64,000 nt of DNA from Alcanivorax jadensis T9 (GCF_000756655.1 NZ_ARXU01000002.1:186001-250000); one strand, 5' to 3'. Positions 41,342 to 57,624 are shown, counted from the first letter of the stretch. Made by a program: numbers and translations. The notes: generated by a model not told the origin, from the letters alone.

Positions 41342-42583
41342 ATGATCCAGTGGTCCGAACAACAACAGATGATCCAGAAGATGGTGCGCGATTTCGTGGA
41401 AAAGGAAATCGTGCCGCACCTGGATGACATCGAATACAACGGCGTGCCGCCCTACGACATCCTTCGCAAGCTGATAAAGACCTTCGGCATGGATGTGATG
41501 GCCCAGCAATCCTTCGAGAAACAGCTGGCCCGGGAGAAGGCCATTGCCGCCGGGGAAACCGTCGAGGAAAAGAAAAAGGATGGCCCTTCTGCCATGGCCG
41601 GCGAAGAGGCCGCCATGCGCATGATCCCCATTATCGAAATCTGCAAACATGCCCAAGGGCTTGTCACGGCCATGGGCGTGTCCATGGGTCTGGGCGGTGG
41701 CGCCATCATGAGCAAGGGCACCATCGAGCAGAAAGAACGCTGGGCACTGCCGCTGCTCACCCTGGAGAAGGTGGGCGCCTGGGCGATCTCCGAGCCCAAT
41801 GCCGGCTCCGACGCCTTCGGACAGATGAAGACACTGGCCAAACGTGACGGCAATGGTGGCTACATCATCAACGGTAGCAAGACCTGGATCACCAACGGTC
41901 CCTACGCCGACACCATCATCCTGATCTGCAAGCTGGATGAGGAAGGGGTCCCAGCCGACCAGCGCAAGATCGTCTCCTTCATTCTCGACAGCGGCATGGA
42001 AGGCCTGGAGCAATCCAAACCCTTCAAGAAGATGGGCATCGGCTCCTCGCCCACCGGCGAACTGTTCCTGTCTGACGTCAAAGTGGGCCCCGACCGGCTG
42101 CTGGGCGGTAGTGAAGACGGCTACGGCCGCAGCGGCGCCAAGGGCACCTTCATGCAGGAGCGCGCCGGTGTCGCCGCCATGGCCCTGGGGATGGTAGAAC
42201 GGGCGCTGCAACTGAGCACCCAATACGCCCACGACCGGGTCCAGTTCGGCCGAGCCATCGGTCAGAATCAACTTATCCAGCTCAAGCTGGCCAAAATGGA
42301 AGTGGCTCGCACCAACCTGCAGAACATGGTGTTCCGCTATATCGAAATGACCGCCGCCGGCCAGCAGATGACCCTGGCCGAGGCCTCCGCCATGAAGCTA
42401 TACGCCGCCCAGGCTGCCATGGAGGTGGCCACTGAAGCGGTACAGATCCATGGCGGCTACGGTTACATGCGCGAATCGCGTGTGGAACAGCTGATGCGCG
42501 ACGCCAAGATCCTGCAGATCTACGCCGGCACCGACGAAATGCAGATCATCGCCATCGCCCGGGACTTGCTGGGCCGCGTGTAA
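41342..42583 (+). CDS. Acyl-CoA dehydrogenase family protein
   Basis: 413 residues with the FAD-dependent acyl-CoA dehydrogenase fold. Signatures are AWAISEPNAGSDAFGQMKT, YIINGSKTWITNGPYAD, QFGRAIGQNQLIQLKLA and AVQIHGGYGYMRESRVEQLM. An insert at about 50-90 (QLAREKAIAAGETVEEKKKD) is unusual. Where medium-chain enzymes have the catalytic Glu (YEGT) this protein has YAGT, so the base must lie elsewhere, as in isovaleryl-CoA dehydrogenase. A desaturase gene follows. It likely serves fatty-acid or branched-acid oxidation; the substrate is not readable. Confidence 0.88.
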   Translation: MIQWSEQQQMIQKMVRDFVEKEIVPHLDDIEYNGVPPYDILRKLIKTFGMDVMAQQSFEKQLAREKAIAAGETVEEKKKDGPSAMAGEEAAMRMIPIIEICKHAQGLVTAMGVSMGLGGGAIMSKGTIEQKERWALPLLTLEKVGAWAISEPNAGSDAFGQMKTLAKRDGNGGYIINGSKTWITNGPYADTIILICKLDEEGVPADQRKIVSFILDSGMEGLEQSKPFKKMGIGSSPTGELFLSDVKVGPDRLLGGSEDGYGRSGAKGTFMQERAGVAAMALGMVERALQLSTQYAHDRVQFGRAIGQNQLIQLKLAKMEVARTNLQNMVFRYIEMTAAGQQMTLAEASAMKLYAAQAAMEVATEAVQIHGGYGYMRESRVEQLMRDAKILQIYAGTDEMQIIAIARDLLGRV

Positions 42584-42608
42584 GAGATTGACCATAAAGC
42601 CTGTAAGC

Positions 42609-42655
42609 TTTTGCCGGGTGCAATGTCAGCATATTGACCATCGCGCCCGGCAAAA
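42609..42655 (+). terminator. Terminator-like hairpin after the acyl-CoA dehydrogenase gene
   Basis: TTTTGCCGGG (42609-42618) pairs perfectly with CCCGGCAAAA (42646-42655), 27-nt loop. It ends the dehydrogenase transcript, and the desaturase promoter probably lies after it. Confidence 0.55.
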
Positions 42656-42747
42656 TGGTTTTTGTGGTCTTCATCACACTCTAAGTTTCAATATACACTC
42701 AACCATTATTCGTAGTAGGGGCTGACACATCAGTCTAGGTGGTTGAA

Positions 42748-43563
42748 ATGTTAGTACGCTATAGGGCTGATTTCGCCGCAGTTGCCCTGGTGTTGGCGGT
42801 GTTTTCCATTCAACTGGGCCTGTTTTTCTATAGTGACGGCCTGACAACCTGGCTGGCCATGCTGGCCCTGTTACCGGTTCAGGTATCCTGTGGCGCCATC
42901 TGCCACAACCATCACCATGTCAATGTGTTCGTCAAAAAACCGCTGAACCGACTGTTCGAGTGCATCCTCTACCTCCAGACCGGCACCAGCCCCCTGAGCT
43001 GGACCCTGCATCATAATATCGGCCACCATAAGTACTATTTAGAGCCGGAACAGGATCCCTCGTCCTGGCAGCAAGCGGATGGCTCGCTTATGCCCCGCTG
43101 GCGTTATGTGCTTATCAATACGCTGAAGGTCTACCCGGAAATCCATCGTATCGGCAAGCAGCACCCCCAGCTTTACCGGCGCTTTCTCCGTCTGTTAGTA
43201 CTTGCAAACATTCCGCTTCTGCTGGCGATGCTCCATGACCCACGCAACGCCCTGATCCTCTTCATTCTGCCCATGACGGCAATGCTGTTCATGCTGCTGG
43301 ACAACACCTACGGCCAGCATGCCGGCACCGGTTTCGAGGACCATTATCACGCCTCGCGCAATGTGGAACTGAAACGCTACAATCTGCCGTCCTGGAATCT
43401 GGGCTACCACACGGCCCACCATATGCTGCCCGGGATTCACTGGAGCCAGCTGCCGGCATTGCACGACAAGATCCGCCATCGCATCCCCGAGCACCTGATT
43501 ACCGACAACATCCTGCTGCAGTGGGAACCCGCCCGCCAGCAACGAGGAGGATTGCCCTCATGA
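42748..43563 (+). CDS. Membrane fatty-acid desaturase
   Basis: 271 residues from ATG 42748, with AGGTGG six bases upstream. The three His boxes of the di-iron desaturases are present: HNHHH (with HVNVF after it), HHNIGHHK and HTAHH. There are four hydrophobic stretches (about 10-28, 33-50, 150-166, 172-190). It introduces a double bond in fatty acids or hydroxylates lipid. Position of the double bond is not deducible. The next gene overlaps its stop (ATGA). Confidence 0.88.
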   Translation: MLVRYRADFAAVALVLAVFSIQLGLFFYSDGLTTWLAMLALLPVQVSCGAICHNHHHVNVFVKKPLNRLFECILYLQTGTSPLSWTLHHNIGHHKYYLEPEQDPSSWQQADGSLMPRWRYVLINTLKVYPEIHRIGKQHPQLYRRFLRLLVLANIPLLLAMLHDPRNALILFILPMTAMLFMLLDNTYGQHAGTGFEDHYHASRNVELKRYNLPSWNLGYHTAHHMLPGIHWSQLPALHDKIRHRIPEHLITDNILLQWEPARQQRGGLPS

Positions 43564-43961
43564 TACGTGGCCTGCTTGTATGCCTGATCATGGGCTGCGC
43601 CGCCATGGCCCGTGCGCAGGACTGCTACTATTACTGGGTGCACCAGTGCATCGAAGTGGTCGATGCCAGCCAGAGACAGCTGCAGCAGTATGTGCTGATC
43701 TCCCCGGCGGTGAACTACCTGCAAGCTGAAGGCCAGCAATGCAGCGACGCGGTCACCGAGCGGCAGCAACCCATCGCCGTCGAACTACTGGCCCGCTTCA
43801 ACCAGGCTGCCAGCAAGATCAGCGCCTGCCGGACCCCCGTCACGGAACTGCCCGCCCGGGTGTATGACAAACCCCACCAGGCCACCTGGCACTACAACCG
43901 CAGCCGCAAGGCCAGCCCACAGAAAATCGTGATTCCCCTGGCGGATTTACCTGTCCTCTGA
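43560..43961 (+). CDS. Small exported Cys-containing protein
   Basis: 133 residues with a signal peptide (MIRGLLVCLIMGCAAMARAQ). The mature part has four Cys (DCYYYWVHQC, GQQCSD, ISACRT) that could form disulfides. No family recognised. Its ATG overlaps the desaturase stop, so it is co-translated with that gene and may assist it in the membrane or periplasm; that role is a guess. Confidence 0.7.
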   Translation: MIRGLLVCLIMGCAAMARAQDCYYYWVHQCIEVVDASQRQLQQYVLISPAVNYLQAEGQQCSDAVTERQQPIAVELLARFNQAASKISACRTPVTELPARVYDKPHQATWHYNRSRKASPQKIVIPLADLPVL

Positions 43962-44047
43962 TATTAAGCCTTGAAGATCACTGCCAATCGCTGCACATCC
44001 GGTTGGGTGTGCTATGATCGACGGGCTTTTTCTATCCGGGGCGAATA

Positions 44048-44758
44048 ATGAAAACAATTAAAACTGCCGCGTTACTGATCTGCATCCTACTGCTCGCCAG
44101 CTGCCAGAATCTGCAGGGCGAACGGCAAGGGGATTACTATTTCTCTCCCGCCGGCGCCTATATTCTGGACATGAGCATCAACACCTTCCGGGGTGAAGTG
44201 GTGCTTGATGAACGCTGCGACCGCCATGGTGGCTCAACCACCTTCTGGGACGGCAGTGGCCGTCTTTTCCGTGTGGACTATCTGAGCGCGGAAAACCATC
44301 CGATGATCCAGGCACCGCGGTTTGCCTCGGATCTGACCCTGCTCAACCTGACCCTGAACAGTTACTTGCGTGAGGTGGTGGCCAAGGCCCCCATGATCAC
44401 CAGTGCCGAAGCCTCTTACCGGGAATTCCTGGAAGACGCCGATCCCCGTGCTCTGTTCGCCATCATTGGTATCAATGTGGATGCCGCCCAGGTGAAAGAC
44501 AGCGAGGTGGAAAGCGGCACGTACTACTATGGTTTCATGCTGTTCAAGCGTGGCGACCGCATCTATGTGCTGCAGCACCGCCAACCGGTACTGATGCCTG
44601 AAAAAATGAAGGCTGTGCTGCTGAATCTGGCCGACGGCATGGAAATTCCCGGCCGCGTCCGCGACGACACGGATATGGAAAAGCTGCGCCGGCTATTGAA
44701 GAAAATGGCCCCGGGCGGCACCGATGGTGATCCGGTCCGACTGTGCGAACCCGCCTGA
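44048..44758 (+). CDS. Lipoprotein of unknown function
   Basis: 236 residues with lipobox TAALLICILLLASCQN (Cys20). The rest has mixed alpha/beta character, for example YYFSPAGAYILDMSINTF and YLREVVAKAPMITSAEASY. I see no known domain. It is monocistronic, and a GC-rich hairpin follows at 44822-44847. Confidence 0.75.
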   Translation: MKTIKTAALLICILLLASCQNLQGERQGDYYFSPAGAYILDMSINTFRGEVVLDERCDRHGGSTTFWDGSGRLFRVDYLSAENHPMIQAPRFASDLTLLNLTLNSYLREVVAKAPMITSAEASYREFLEDADPRALFAIIGINVDAAQVKDSEVESGTYYYGFMLFKRGDRIYVLQHRQPVLMPEKMKAVLLNLADGMEIPGRVRDDTDMEKLRRLLKKMAPGGTDGDPVRLCEPA

Positions 44759-44821
44759 GAACATTAGCCAGTTGGAAGTTGCAACGAGCAACAGGCTTGG
44801 TGTGTACTGGATAGGCAGAAC

Positions 44822-44847
44822 CCCGCGCTTCATGACAATGGCGCGGG
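44822..44847 (+). terminator. GC-rich hairpin after the lipoprotein gene
   Basis: CCCGCGC / GCGCGGG with a 12-nt loop lies 64 bp after the stop. No T-run follows; a likely but not certain terminator. Confidence 0.5.
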
Positions 44848-44932
44848 TCCTATGCACTTCGGGAAACAGCACCCAAAACTGACTTTTGGGTTTTCGCTGT
44901 TAACTATTCACTATTCACTATTAACTGCTGCT

Positions 44933-45265
44933 ATGACTTCCCTGACAACACAGAGCTGCGAAGCATGCCGGGCTGACGCACCCCGGGTAACCGACCAGGA
45001 ACGCCAAGAGCTGCATCCTCAAATCCCTGAGTGGATTCTGGTAGAGGAAGACGGCATCGAGAAACTGCAACGGCATTTCTCGTTCAAGAATTTCGTCGAC
45101 GCCTTGGCTTTTACCAATCAGGTTGGCGAGCTGGCCGAAAAAGAGGGCCATCACCCGGCCATCCTCACCGAGTACGGCAAGGTGACGGTGACCTGGTGGA
45201 CCCACAAAATTGGCGGTCTGCACCGCAATGACTTTATCAGCGCAGCCAAGACCGACGCGCTTTAA
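44933..45265 (+). CDS. phhB: 4a-hydroxytetrahydrobiopterin dehydratase
   Basis: 110 residues from ATG 44933 ([20 protein letters not shown]). The PCD signature is [40 protein letters not shown] and the end [13 protein letters not shown]. It dehydrates pterin-4a-carbinolamine formed by aromatic amino-acid hydroxylases. No phenylalanine hydroxylase gene is next to it here. The longer open frame upstream is not conserved and contains short CACTATT direct repeats. Confidence 0.92.
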   Translation: MTSLTTQSCEACRADAPRVTDQERQELHPQIPEWILVEEDGIEKLQRHFSFKNFVDALAFTNQVGELAEKEGHHPAILTEYGKVTVTWWTHKIGGLHRNDFISAAKTDAL

Positions 45266-45480
45266 GCACGAGCTACGCTTTTGGATAGTGGCGGCGTGAG
45301 AAGTTCCCGGCTTCCCTTTCACCGTCAAACATGGGCCAGGCTCACTCGGTTAGGCGTTGAAGTTTGAGGCTTGCCGCTTGAAGCTCTCTTTGACCATTTC
45401 CTCCACCGCCATGATCAAAACGGCTTGCGGCAACCGTCCCGGCCTTTGCTAGCATTCTTCTCAACCGAAGGAGAAACAGC

Positions 45481-45939
45481 ATGGCCCTTTCCGAAGAACA
45501 GAAAACCCTGATTAAAGCCGCCAGCGACAAGACCTTTCCATTTGTGGAGCGCTGCGGGGTAAAGACCCTGGATGTGGAACGAGGTTACTGCAAGATGGTG
45601 ATGCCTTTTGAGCCCAACATTAATCATGTTGGCATCATGTATGCGGGCGCCCTCTACACCATCGCCGAACTGCCCGGCGGGGTGATCTACCTGACGTCCT
45701 TCGACACCAAGCGTTGCTACCCCATCGTCAAGGACATGTCGATCCGCTTCCGTCGCCCGGCTACCACCGATATCACAGTGGAGGTCACCCTCAGCGAGGA
45801 AGAGATCGCACGCATCGAAAAGACCACCGAAGAGGTGGGTAAATGCGACTTCGAATGGGACGTGGAATTGAAAGACGCCAATGGCGAGGTGGTTGCCATC
45901 ACCCATAACGTCTATCAGATGCGCAAGATCGGCGGGTGA
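45481..45939 (+). CDS. Hotdog-fold thioesterase-like protein (DUF4442/PaaI type)
   Basis: 152 residues with a good GAAGGAG site. The hotdog fold is recognised by VKTLDVERGYCKMVMPFEPN, then HVGIMYAGALYTIAELPGG and MSIRFRRPATTDITVEVTLS. The family mostly hydrolyses acyl-CoA or acyl-ACP thioesters. The usual catalytic Asp/Glu position appears to be Glu in TIAELPGG. Substrate unknown. It stands alone between repeat-bearing gaps. Confidence 0.8.
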   Translation: MALSEEQKTLIKAASDKTFPFVERCGVKTLDVERGYCKMVMPFEPNINHVGIMYAGALYTIAELPGGVIYLTSFDTKRCYPIVKDMSIRFRRPATTDITVEVTLSEEEIARIEKTTEEVGKCDFEWDVELKDANGEVVAITHNVYQMRKIGG

Positions 45940-45940
45940 A

Positions 45941-46117
45941 TCGAGTTAAAAGTGCAAAGTTGAAAGTTACAAAGCGCGGGCAAGGGTAATGCCACATGAC
46001 AAAGGCGATGCCCGCGCTCCAAGAAAGGCTTATCAACCCACCTGCAATGAACGCGGCCACCCAGATTTCAGAGCAAGATCAGGTAGTTCGCGTTTCAACT
46101 TTTAACGTTCAACTCGG
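45941..46117. repeat. Nested inverted repeats after the thioesterase gene
   Basis: An outer imperfect pair (45941-45967 with 46092-46117; GAGTTAAAAGTGCAAAGTTG against CAACTTTTAACGTTCAACTC) encloses a strong hairpin GCGCGGGCA / TGCCCGCGC (45974-45982 and 46009-46017). The inner stem probably terminates the convergent genes. Confidence 0.5.
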
Positions 46118-46121
46118 TTTG

Positions 46122-46928
46122 TTATTCCGCCTGCTCACAGAAGCCGTTCGGCCCCATATTGACGGTGGTTGAGCATTGCCACTCCAGCCCACGCACCCCA
46201 CCTTCCACCGGCCAAGTGGTCAGTTCATGGCCCTCCAGACGGCCAGCGAGCTCCAGCTTCAGCATGCCCTCGCGGAGCATATAGGCCCGTTTGATACGCT
46301 GATCCACCACCTGCTCAGGCGCAATCTCCATATCATTCAGGCTGCCCGGCCACTTGCCGCTGGACAGGTAGTACTCACTGATCCGCATGCGCAGCACCGA
46401 CACGGTACTGAATGCTTGTGATAGAGAGGCCCGATCCCGGCTAGTGCTGAAAAGCTGCCAGGTTTTCCGGTCGATACCTGGCGGCGGCTCGTCCTTGTGC
46501 TGCGGACCACTTGCCTGCGATTTCTCGGGAATCGGCACCCGCCGGGCCAGGGCATCAATATCCGCTTCGTAACGCGCCCGCAGCGTGCAGCGCGAACCAC
46601 TCCAGCGCCGCCCCTGCAGCGAGGGCTTTTCTTCCTGCAACTGGCTTAGATAGGCATCCCGGAGCAGGAATTCAGACCGGTCCTGCTGTTTGTAGGCCAG
46701 CTTACGTTTCTGATAATCATCGGTAGCAGCAATAACGCTCAGCAAGCTGACATGCAGCTCTTCTGTCATCATCTGCAAGGCCCGGTCGCAGACCTGCTGC
46801 TCGCTCTCCCCCTCCCCGGCCCGCTCCACCTTGGCCAGAGCCAGTGACACAGCGATTACAGGTGCACCCCACACCAGCAACAGGACCGCTATAACAGTGC
46901 GCACTCTATTTCCCCCTTGGGACCTCAA
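46122..46928 (-). CDS. Membrane-anchored protein with a pilin-like C-terminal domain
   Basis: 268 residues. One N-terminal membrane segment (VRTVIAVLLLVWGAPVIAVS) is followed by a helical periplasmic part (about 40-150). The C-terminal 110 residues resemble the globular domain of type IV pilins: RISEYYLSSGKWPGSLNDME, then RAYMLREGMLKLEL and the late Trp-Gln-Cys (GLEWQCSTTVN) with a second Cys near the end (NGFCEQ). It lacks the pilin leader peptide and GFTLIE start, so it is not a normal pilin. The assembly genes pilMNOPQ are about 11 kb away. Function unknown. The start could be a GTG at codon 9. Confidence 0.65.
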   Translation of the reverse strand: MRSQGGNRVRTVIAVLLLVWGAPVIAVSLALAKVERAGEGESEQQVCDRALQMMTEELHVSLLSVIAATDDYQKRKLAYKQQDRSEFLLRDAYLSQLQEEKPSLQGRRWSGSRCTLRARYEADIDALARRVPIPEKSQASGPQHKDEPPPGIDRKTWQLFSTSRDRASLSQAFSTVSVLRMRISEYYLSSGKWPGSLNDMEIAPEQVVDQRIKRAYMLREGMLKLELAGRLEGHELTTWPVEGGVRGLEWQCSTTVNMGPNGFCEQAE

Positions 46929-47057
46929 GCTATAACGCGATTGAATATTTTATCTGTGCTGAACCCAACAGCCCGCCTCCAAAGCCCCGGCGCTGCACCT
47001 GCAACGCAAACCAGACAAGCCCCTGATTCGCGTTGCAGCTTCAAGCTTATCGTTCTC

Positions 47058-48119
47058 TTACTTCCTGCTGAATTCCTGCACCGCGTCGATAAAGACACCC
47101 GCATTGGCAGGGTCCACCTGCGGCGTAATGCCGTGCCCCAGGTTGAAAATATGCCCGGGGTGATCACCGAAATCCGTCAGGATGCGTTTTACTTCCGCAC
47201 GGATGGCATCCGGAGACGCATACAGCACCGCCGGGTCCATGTTGCCCTGCAGGGCCACCTTGTTGCCGACGCGGCGACGGGCTTCGCCGATGTTGATGGT
47301 CCAATCCAGGCCCAGGGCATCACAGCCACTCTCCGCCATGGACTCCAGCCACAGCCCACCGTTCTTGGTGAACAGGATCACCGGCACCTTGCGGCCTTCG
47401 TGGTCACGAATCAGGCCACCGACGATTTTCTTCATGTATTTCAGGGAAAACTGCTGGTAGGCCTCGGCGGACAGGGCCCCACCCCAGGTATCAAAGATCT
47501 GTACCACCTGGGCCCCATGACGAATCTGGGCATTCAGATACGAGGTGACCGATTGGGCCAGCTTATCCAGCAGGGCATGAGCCAACTCTGGCTGGCTGTA
47601 GACCATGGCTTTGAGATGACGGAAGTCCTTGCTGGAGCCGCCCTCAACCATGTAGGTCGCCAGAGTCCAGGGGCTACCGGAAAAGCCAATCAGGGGAATC
47701 CGGCCATTGAGAGCCCCACGAATGGTGCTGACCGCCTTCATCACATAACCCAGATCGCTTTCCGCATCGGGAATCGGTAACGCCGCCACGTCTTCTTCGG
47801 TGCGCACCACCTTGCGGAATTTCGGCCCTTCCCCGGTCTCGAAATACAGCCCCAGGCCCATGGCATCAGGAATGGTGAGGATATCGGAAAACAGAATGGC
47901 GGCGTCCAGCGGGTAACGCTCCAGCGGCTGCAGGGTGACCTCGCAAGCCAGGTCCGCATTCCGGCACAGATCCATGAAAGAGCCCGCATGCTCGCGGCTG
48001 GCCCGGTATTCCGGCAAATAGCGCCCGGCCTGGCGCATCATCCACACCGGTGTCTGATCCACAGGCTCACGGTTGAGGGCACGGAGAATACGGTCGTTTT
48101 GTAGAGGAGCGAAAGTCAT
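47058..48119 (-). CDS. hemE: Uroporphyrinogen decarboxylase HemE
   Basis: 353 residues from ATG 48119 ([20 protein letters not shown]). It removes four acetate carboxyls in heme synthesis. Signatures are [50 protein letters not shown] and [20 protein letters not shown]. The order hemE-gltD-gltB is as in Pseudomonas. The frame extends upstream through a terminator hairpin and is not coding there. Confidence 0.97.
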   Translation of the reverse strand: MTFAPLQNDRILRALNREPVDQTPVWMMRQAGRYLPEYRASREHAGSFMDLCRNADLACEVTLQPLERYPLDAAILFSDILTIPDAMGLGLYFETGEGPKFRKVVRTEEDVAALPIPDAESDLGYVMKAVSTIRGALNGRIPLIGFSGSPWTLATYMVEGGSSKDFRHLKAMVYSQPELAHALLDKLAQSVTSYLNAQIRHGAQVVQIFDTWGGALSAEAYQQFSLKYMKKIVGGLIRDHEGRKVPVILFTKNGGLWLESMAESGCDALGLDWTINIGEARRRVGNKVALQGNMDPAVLYASPDAIRAEVKRILTDFGDHPGHIFNLGHGITPQVDPANAGVFIDAVQEFSRK

Positions 48120-48194
48120 GTGGGTTCCTTTGGAAACGCTCCACGCATCACGCTGCACGCAACACGCGAAAATCAAAAAATCCTCAATATCATA

Positions 48195-48223
48195 TAGAAA
48201 AAGGGCCTGCAAAAGCAGGCCCT
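48195..48223 (-). terminator. Rho-independent terminator of gltBD
   Basis: On the minus strand AGGGCCTGC pairs with GCAGGCCCT (9 bp, loop TTTT) and is followed by a run of T. It lies 41 bp after the gltD stop, before hemE. Confidence 0.9.
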
Positions 48224-48264
48224 GATGTTGCGTGTCGCATGCACCGTGTTGCGTGCTACGTCAA

Positions 48265-54164
<5,900 letters not shown>

Positions 54165-54304
54165 AACCTTTCCTCTTGAAATTCAGAGACTTACAGAAGG
54201 CGAATGGCGTCAGGATAGTGGTGACGGCAAAAAAGGGATATGCATTCTACACATTGCGCCCTTGGGCGACAAATTGAACAGTCACCCAAGGGGTATTTTC
54301 GTTT

Positions 54305-55891
54305 TCAAAGTTCGCTGCGAATGTCGGCTATATTGCGGGGAAATGGGCCTGCAGAGCGCAACTTTGCAGGTAACGTCGACTTTGCATCCAGTGCCGCCTG
54401 ACGGCTGGAATAGTCCCCGGAAAGCACTAGATAGACCGCTTTTCCGTTACGCTCGGCGCGATAATAGGCCCCCTTGCGCTCCAGCTGGTCCAGCACCCCG
54501 CGAGCATTGGCCTCCTGGCTGGTCACGGTAATCTGCAGGAACCAGCGGCTATCATCCAGCGTTGCCAACCAGTCTTCCCGCTGGTAGCCCAACTCCGCAT
54601 CCAGGCCGCTCAGAGCCGGCTCGCTGGCGGGCACTGTATCAGGTTCGGCAGGCGTGTCCTGCGATTGCTCTTCCTGTTTCGGCTCTGGCGACGCCGCCTC
54701 CGCAGACTCCTGTGCCACACGCACTTCCGGCTCCTGCCGGGCAGGCGCTGACTGCATGACCGGATCCGTTACCGGCGTCAAGGACACACTTCCAGCATCA
54801 CCATCCGTCTTTGAATCAGGCTCGGGATCCTGGCGATCGGGAAGGTCTTCCAGTCTGGCAACGGGCTCCATGGATGACGCCAACGGGCGAGTCTGAGGCT
54901 CTTGAGCTTCGGCAGCAGCACCCTCTTCAGCGCCGGATTGCTCCGGAACCGGAAGGGCAAGCTGACGAGATTCTCCCTGCCCGTAGCCGTCATCGCTACC
55001 GCCGGAGAAAACCGACCAGATGATGACCACCACGGCCAGCAGACCAACCACCGCCGCCACATGGCGCCATGGTGGAGTCACTGCGGCACGCCGCTCCTGT
55101 TCAACATCCTCATGGTCATCGCCAGTCTCAGCAAAACTCTCGGCCTCATCATCAACTGCGGATGAAGAAAGATGAAACTCTTCCTGCGAGTCCTCATCAA
55201 CCGGGCGAGATGCAAATACGGCAGCGGGTTCGGAGTCATCCTCCTCTTCAGCAGCAGCGGACATCATCACCGGGGCGCCGACATCACCGTTGCTCAGCAA
55301 CTCAATCAACCGGGCAATATTGCCGTCACTGTCATGACGGAGACGCTCCGCCTGGGCCTCATCCAGCTCAAGCCCCAGCACAAACCAGGCAAAATCCTGA
55401 ATATCATCAGCAACCAGCGAAGGCAGATCGAGCACATCGTCCAGGGCCAGATCCGCCCCCTTCAGTTTTTCCACTGTGCCGGGCAAGCCACCGAACAGAT
55501 AACCCAGGCGGGCGCCCAGTTTCTGCTTAAGGGCGGCCATGGTTGCAATCGCCTCATCCAGCAGATCTTCGCTGTTATCCACTACTACCAGAATCCGGCT
55601 GTCAGCCAGGGTTCCCCGAAGTTTGTCAGGCAGTGCAGCCCGGTCAATATCGAAGTGCCGCAGTAGGGACTCGACGACCACATTGGCATTATGTTCAGCC
55701 GCGCCATCAATCCGGACGATCTCCATGTCACCAAGCAACGCCATCACCGTGTGACCAAGCAAGGTAGACACGCCGCTACCACTATCCCCTTCCAGCGCCA
55801 CCACGGAACCCAGGCCAGCATGGGCAGTCAGCGCATCCAGATAATCGCCCCGGGATGCACCACTGAAAAAACGATCATCATCATGTTCCAC
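54305..55891 (-). CDS. damX: DamX-like cell-division protein with SPOR domain
   Basis: About 528 residues. The N-terminal 200 residues are an AAA/ExeA-like domain with [21 protein letters not shown] membrane helix ([20 protein letters not shown]) follows. The long Pro/Glu-rich linker ends in a SPOR domain ([20 protein letters not shown], then [19 protein letters not shown]) that binds denuded septal peptidoglycan. I prefer the GTG at 55891, which overlaps the aroB stop, over upstream codons inside aroB. Order aroB-damX-gltB matches Pseudomonas. Confidence 0.85.
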   Translation of the reverse strand: MEHDDDRFFSGASRGDYLDALTAHAGLGSVVALEGDSGSGVSTLLGHTVMALLGDMEIVRIDGAAEHNANVVVESLLRHFDIDRAALPDKLRGTLADSRILVVVDNSEDLLDEAIATMAALKQKLGARLGYLFGGLPGTVEKLKGADLALDDVLDLPSLVADDIQDFAWFVLGLELDEAQAERLRHDSDGNIARLIELLSNGDVGAPVMMSAAAEEEDDSEPAAVFASRPVDEDSQEEFHLSSSAVDDEAESFAETGDDHEDVEQERRAAVTPPWRHVAAVVGLLAVVVIIWSVFSGGSDDGYGQGESRQLALPVPEQSGAEEGAAAEAQEPQTRPLASSMEPVARLEDLPDRQDPEPDSKTDGDAGSVSLTPVTDPVMQSAPARQEPEVRVAQESAEAASPEPKQEEQSQDTPAEPDTVPASEPALSGLDAELGYQREDWLATLDDSRWFLQITVTSQEANARGVLDQLERKGAYYRAERNGKAVYLVLSGDYSSRQAALDAKSTLPAKLRSAGPFPRNIADIRSEL

Positions 55892-56960
55892 AAAAAGCCT
55901 CCAGCGTCTGCCGTAATGCCACTGCATCATAGTCTGCTGTGACCACAGCCTCACCCAGCTGCCTCAGCAACACAAGACGAAGCCGACCATTCTGCACTTT
56001 CTTGTCCAGTGCCATCAGGTCAATGAACTGATCCGGGGTCATCCCCGGGGGAATCGTGACCGGCAGCTGCCACTGCGCCAACACACCCGCAAGACCTGGC
56101 TCCAGCGCCGCATCCACCCAGCCAAGCCTGACCGACATATGCACCGCCATCAGCATGCCAACGGCTACCGCTTCACCGTGGAGCCACTGACTATAGCCCG
56201 TGGCCGTTTCTATGGCATGGCCGAAGGTGTGGCCCAGATTCAGCAGGGCGCGGTTACCCTGCTCGGTTTCATCATCGGCCACCACCTGCGCCTTGTTCTC
56301 ACAACTGCGATAGATGGCTTCGGATAATGCCTCATTGTCTCTGGACAACAGCTTGTCATTGTTGGTTTCCAGCCAGTGGTAAAAATCCGGATCGCGAATC
56401 AGGCCATACTTGATCACTTCCGCATAGCCTGCCGCCAGTTCACGTTGCGGCAGGGTGGCCAGCACATCAGTGTCTATCAACACCAAGCGCGGCTGATGGA
56501 ACGCGCCAATCATGTTCTTTCCACGGGGGTGATTGACCGCGGTTTTGCCACCCACAGAGGAATCTACCTGGGCCAGCAACGTGGTAGGCACCTGAATAAA
56601 GTCCACCCCGCGCTGATAACAGGCCGCCGCGAAACCGACCATATCTCCGATCACACCACCACCCAGCGCAATCAGGGTGGTGGTGCGCGAATGGCGCCTG
56701 GCCATCAGAGCATCAAAAATACTCTCCAGGGTTTCCAGGTTCTTGAACTTTTCCCCGTCCGGCAGGACCAGGGTATCGCACTGGGAGGCAGCAAAATGTC
56801 GGGTCAAACGTTCCAGATACAGCGGGGCAATGGTCTCATTGGTAATGATCATTACCTGATTGCCACGCACCTGCTCGGCAAGGGGAAAGGTGTCGAGCAA
56901 GCCGGCACCGATATGAATCGGGTAACTACGCTCGGCCAGGGCCACCTGAAGTGTTCGCAT
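55881..56960 (-). CDS. aroB: 3-dehydroquinate synthase AroB
   Basis: 359 residues from ATG 56960 ([20 protein letters not shown]). NAD-binding [40 protein letters not shown] and zinc ligands in [20 protein letters not shown] are seen. Second enzyme of the shikimate pathway. Pairing with aroK and overlap with damX show an operon. Confidence 0.97.
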   Translation of the reverse strand: MRTLQVALAERSYPIHIGAGLLDTFPLAEQVRGNQVMIITNETIAPLYLERLTRHFAASQCDTLVLPDGEKFKNLETLESIFDALMARRHSRTTTLIALGGGVIGDMVGFAAACYQRGVDFIQVPTTLLAQVDSSVGGKTAVNHPRGKNMIGAFHQPRLVLIDTDVLATLPQRELAAGYAEVIKYGLIRDPDFYHWLETNNDKLLSRDNEALSEAIYRSCENKAQVVADDETEQGNRALLNLGHTFGHAIETATGYSQWLHGEAVAVGMLMAVHMSVRLGWVDAALEPGLAGVLAQWQLPVTIPPGMTPDQFIDLMALDKKVQNGRLRLVLLRQLGEAVVTADYDAVALRQTLEAFCGT

Positions 56961-57090
56961 TGGGTCTCCGACAGACATTTGGTTCGATGCAAGGGCAAGG
57001 GGGGATCGAGTCATTCTTGCAGACAGGGTGAGGCGTCGCTAAACATGCCACCACCCAGTCGCGATGCGAACATCGCCTCTCACGACCACA

Positions 57091-57624
57091 TTATCCTTGC
57101 CGGTGAGACACCAAACAAGCCAACACGTCATCCGCCACCTTTTTCAGGTTTCCTGAGGCCGTGGATACCACGTGATGAGACACCTGTCTGTAGAGAGGGT
57201 CCCGCTCGGCAAACAACGCCTCCAGCTTGGCGCGCGGGTCCGCCGTTTGCAGCAGAGGGCGATTCTTGTCATTGCGGGTACGGGCAAGCTGAACGTCCAC
57301 AGGGGTCCAAAGATAGACCACGCAGCCGCGATCATGAAGCATATCCCGATTTTCGGGCGTCACCACGACACCACCACCAGTGGCCAACACGATACCGTTC
57401 TGACGGGTGAGCTCGTCAATCGCTTCCTGCTCACGGCGGCGAAAACCGGCCTCGCCTTCCATATCGAAGATCCACGGGATATCTGCTCCCGTCTTTTCCT
57501 CAATAACCCGATCAGAATCGAAGAAGGGATAATCCAGTATCTGGGAAAGGTGGCGACCCAGGGTGCTTTTCCCAGCACCCATGGGGCCAACCAGTATCAG
57601 AGAGGGGTTAGTCGTCTTGGTCAC
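57091..57624 (-). CDS. aroK: Shikimate kinase AroK
   Basis: 177 residues with P-loop LILVGPMGAGKSTLGRHLSQ, shikimate-binding FFDSDRVIEEKTGADIPWIF, GEAGFRRREQEAIDEL, LATGGGVVV and lid motif RTRNDKNRPLLQ. Phosphorylates shikimate. Its start overlaps the pilQ stop by 4 bp, linking it to the pil operon. Confidence 0.97.
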   Translation of the reverse strand: MTKTTNPSLILVGPMGAGKSTLGRHLSQILDYPFFDSDRVIEEKTGADIPWIFDMEGEAGFRRREQEAIDELTRQNGIVLATGGGVVVTPENRDMLHDRGCVVYLWTPVDVQLARTRNDKNRPLLQTADPRAKLEALFAERDPLYRQVSHHVVSTASGNLKKVADDVLACLVSHRQG

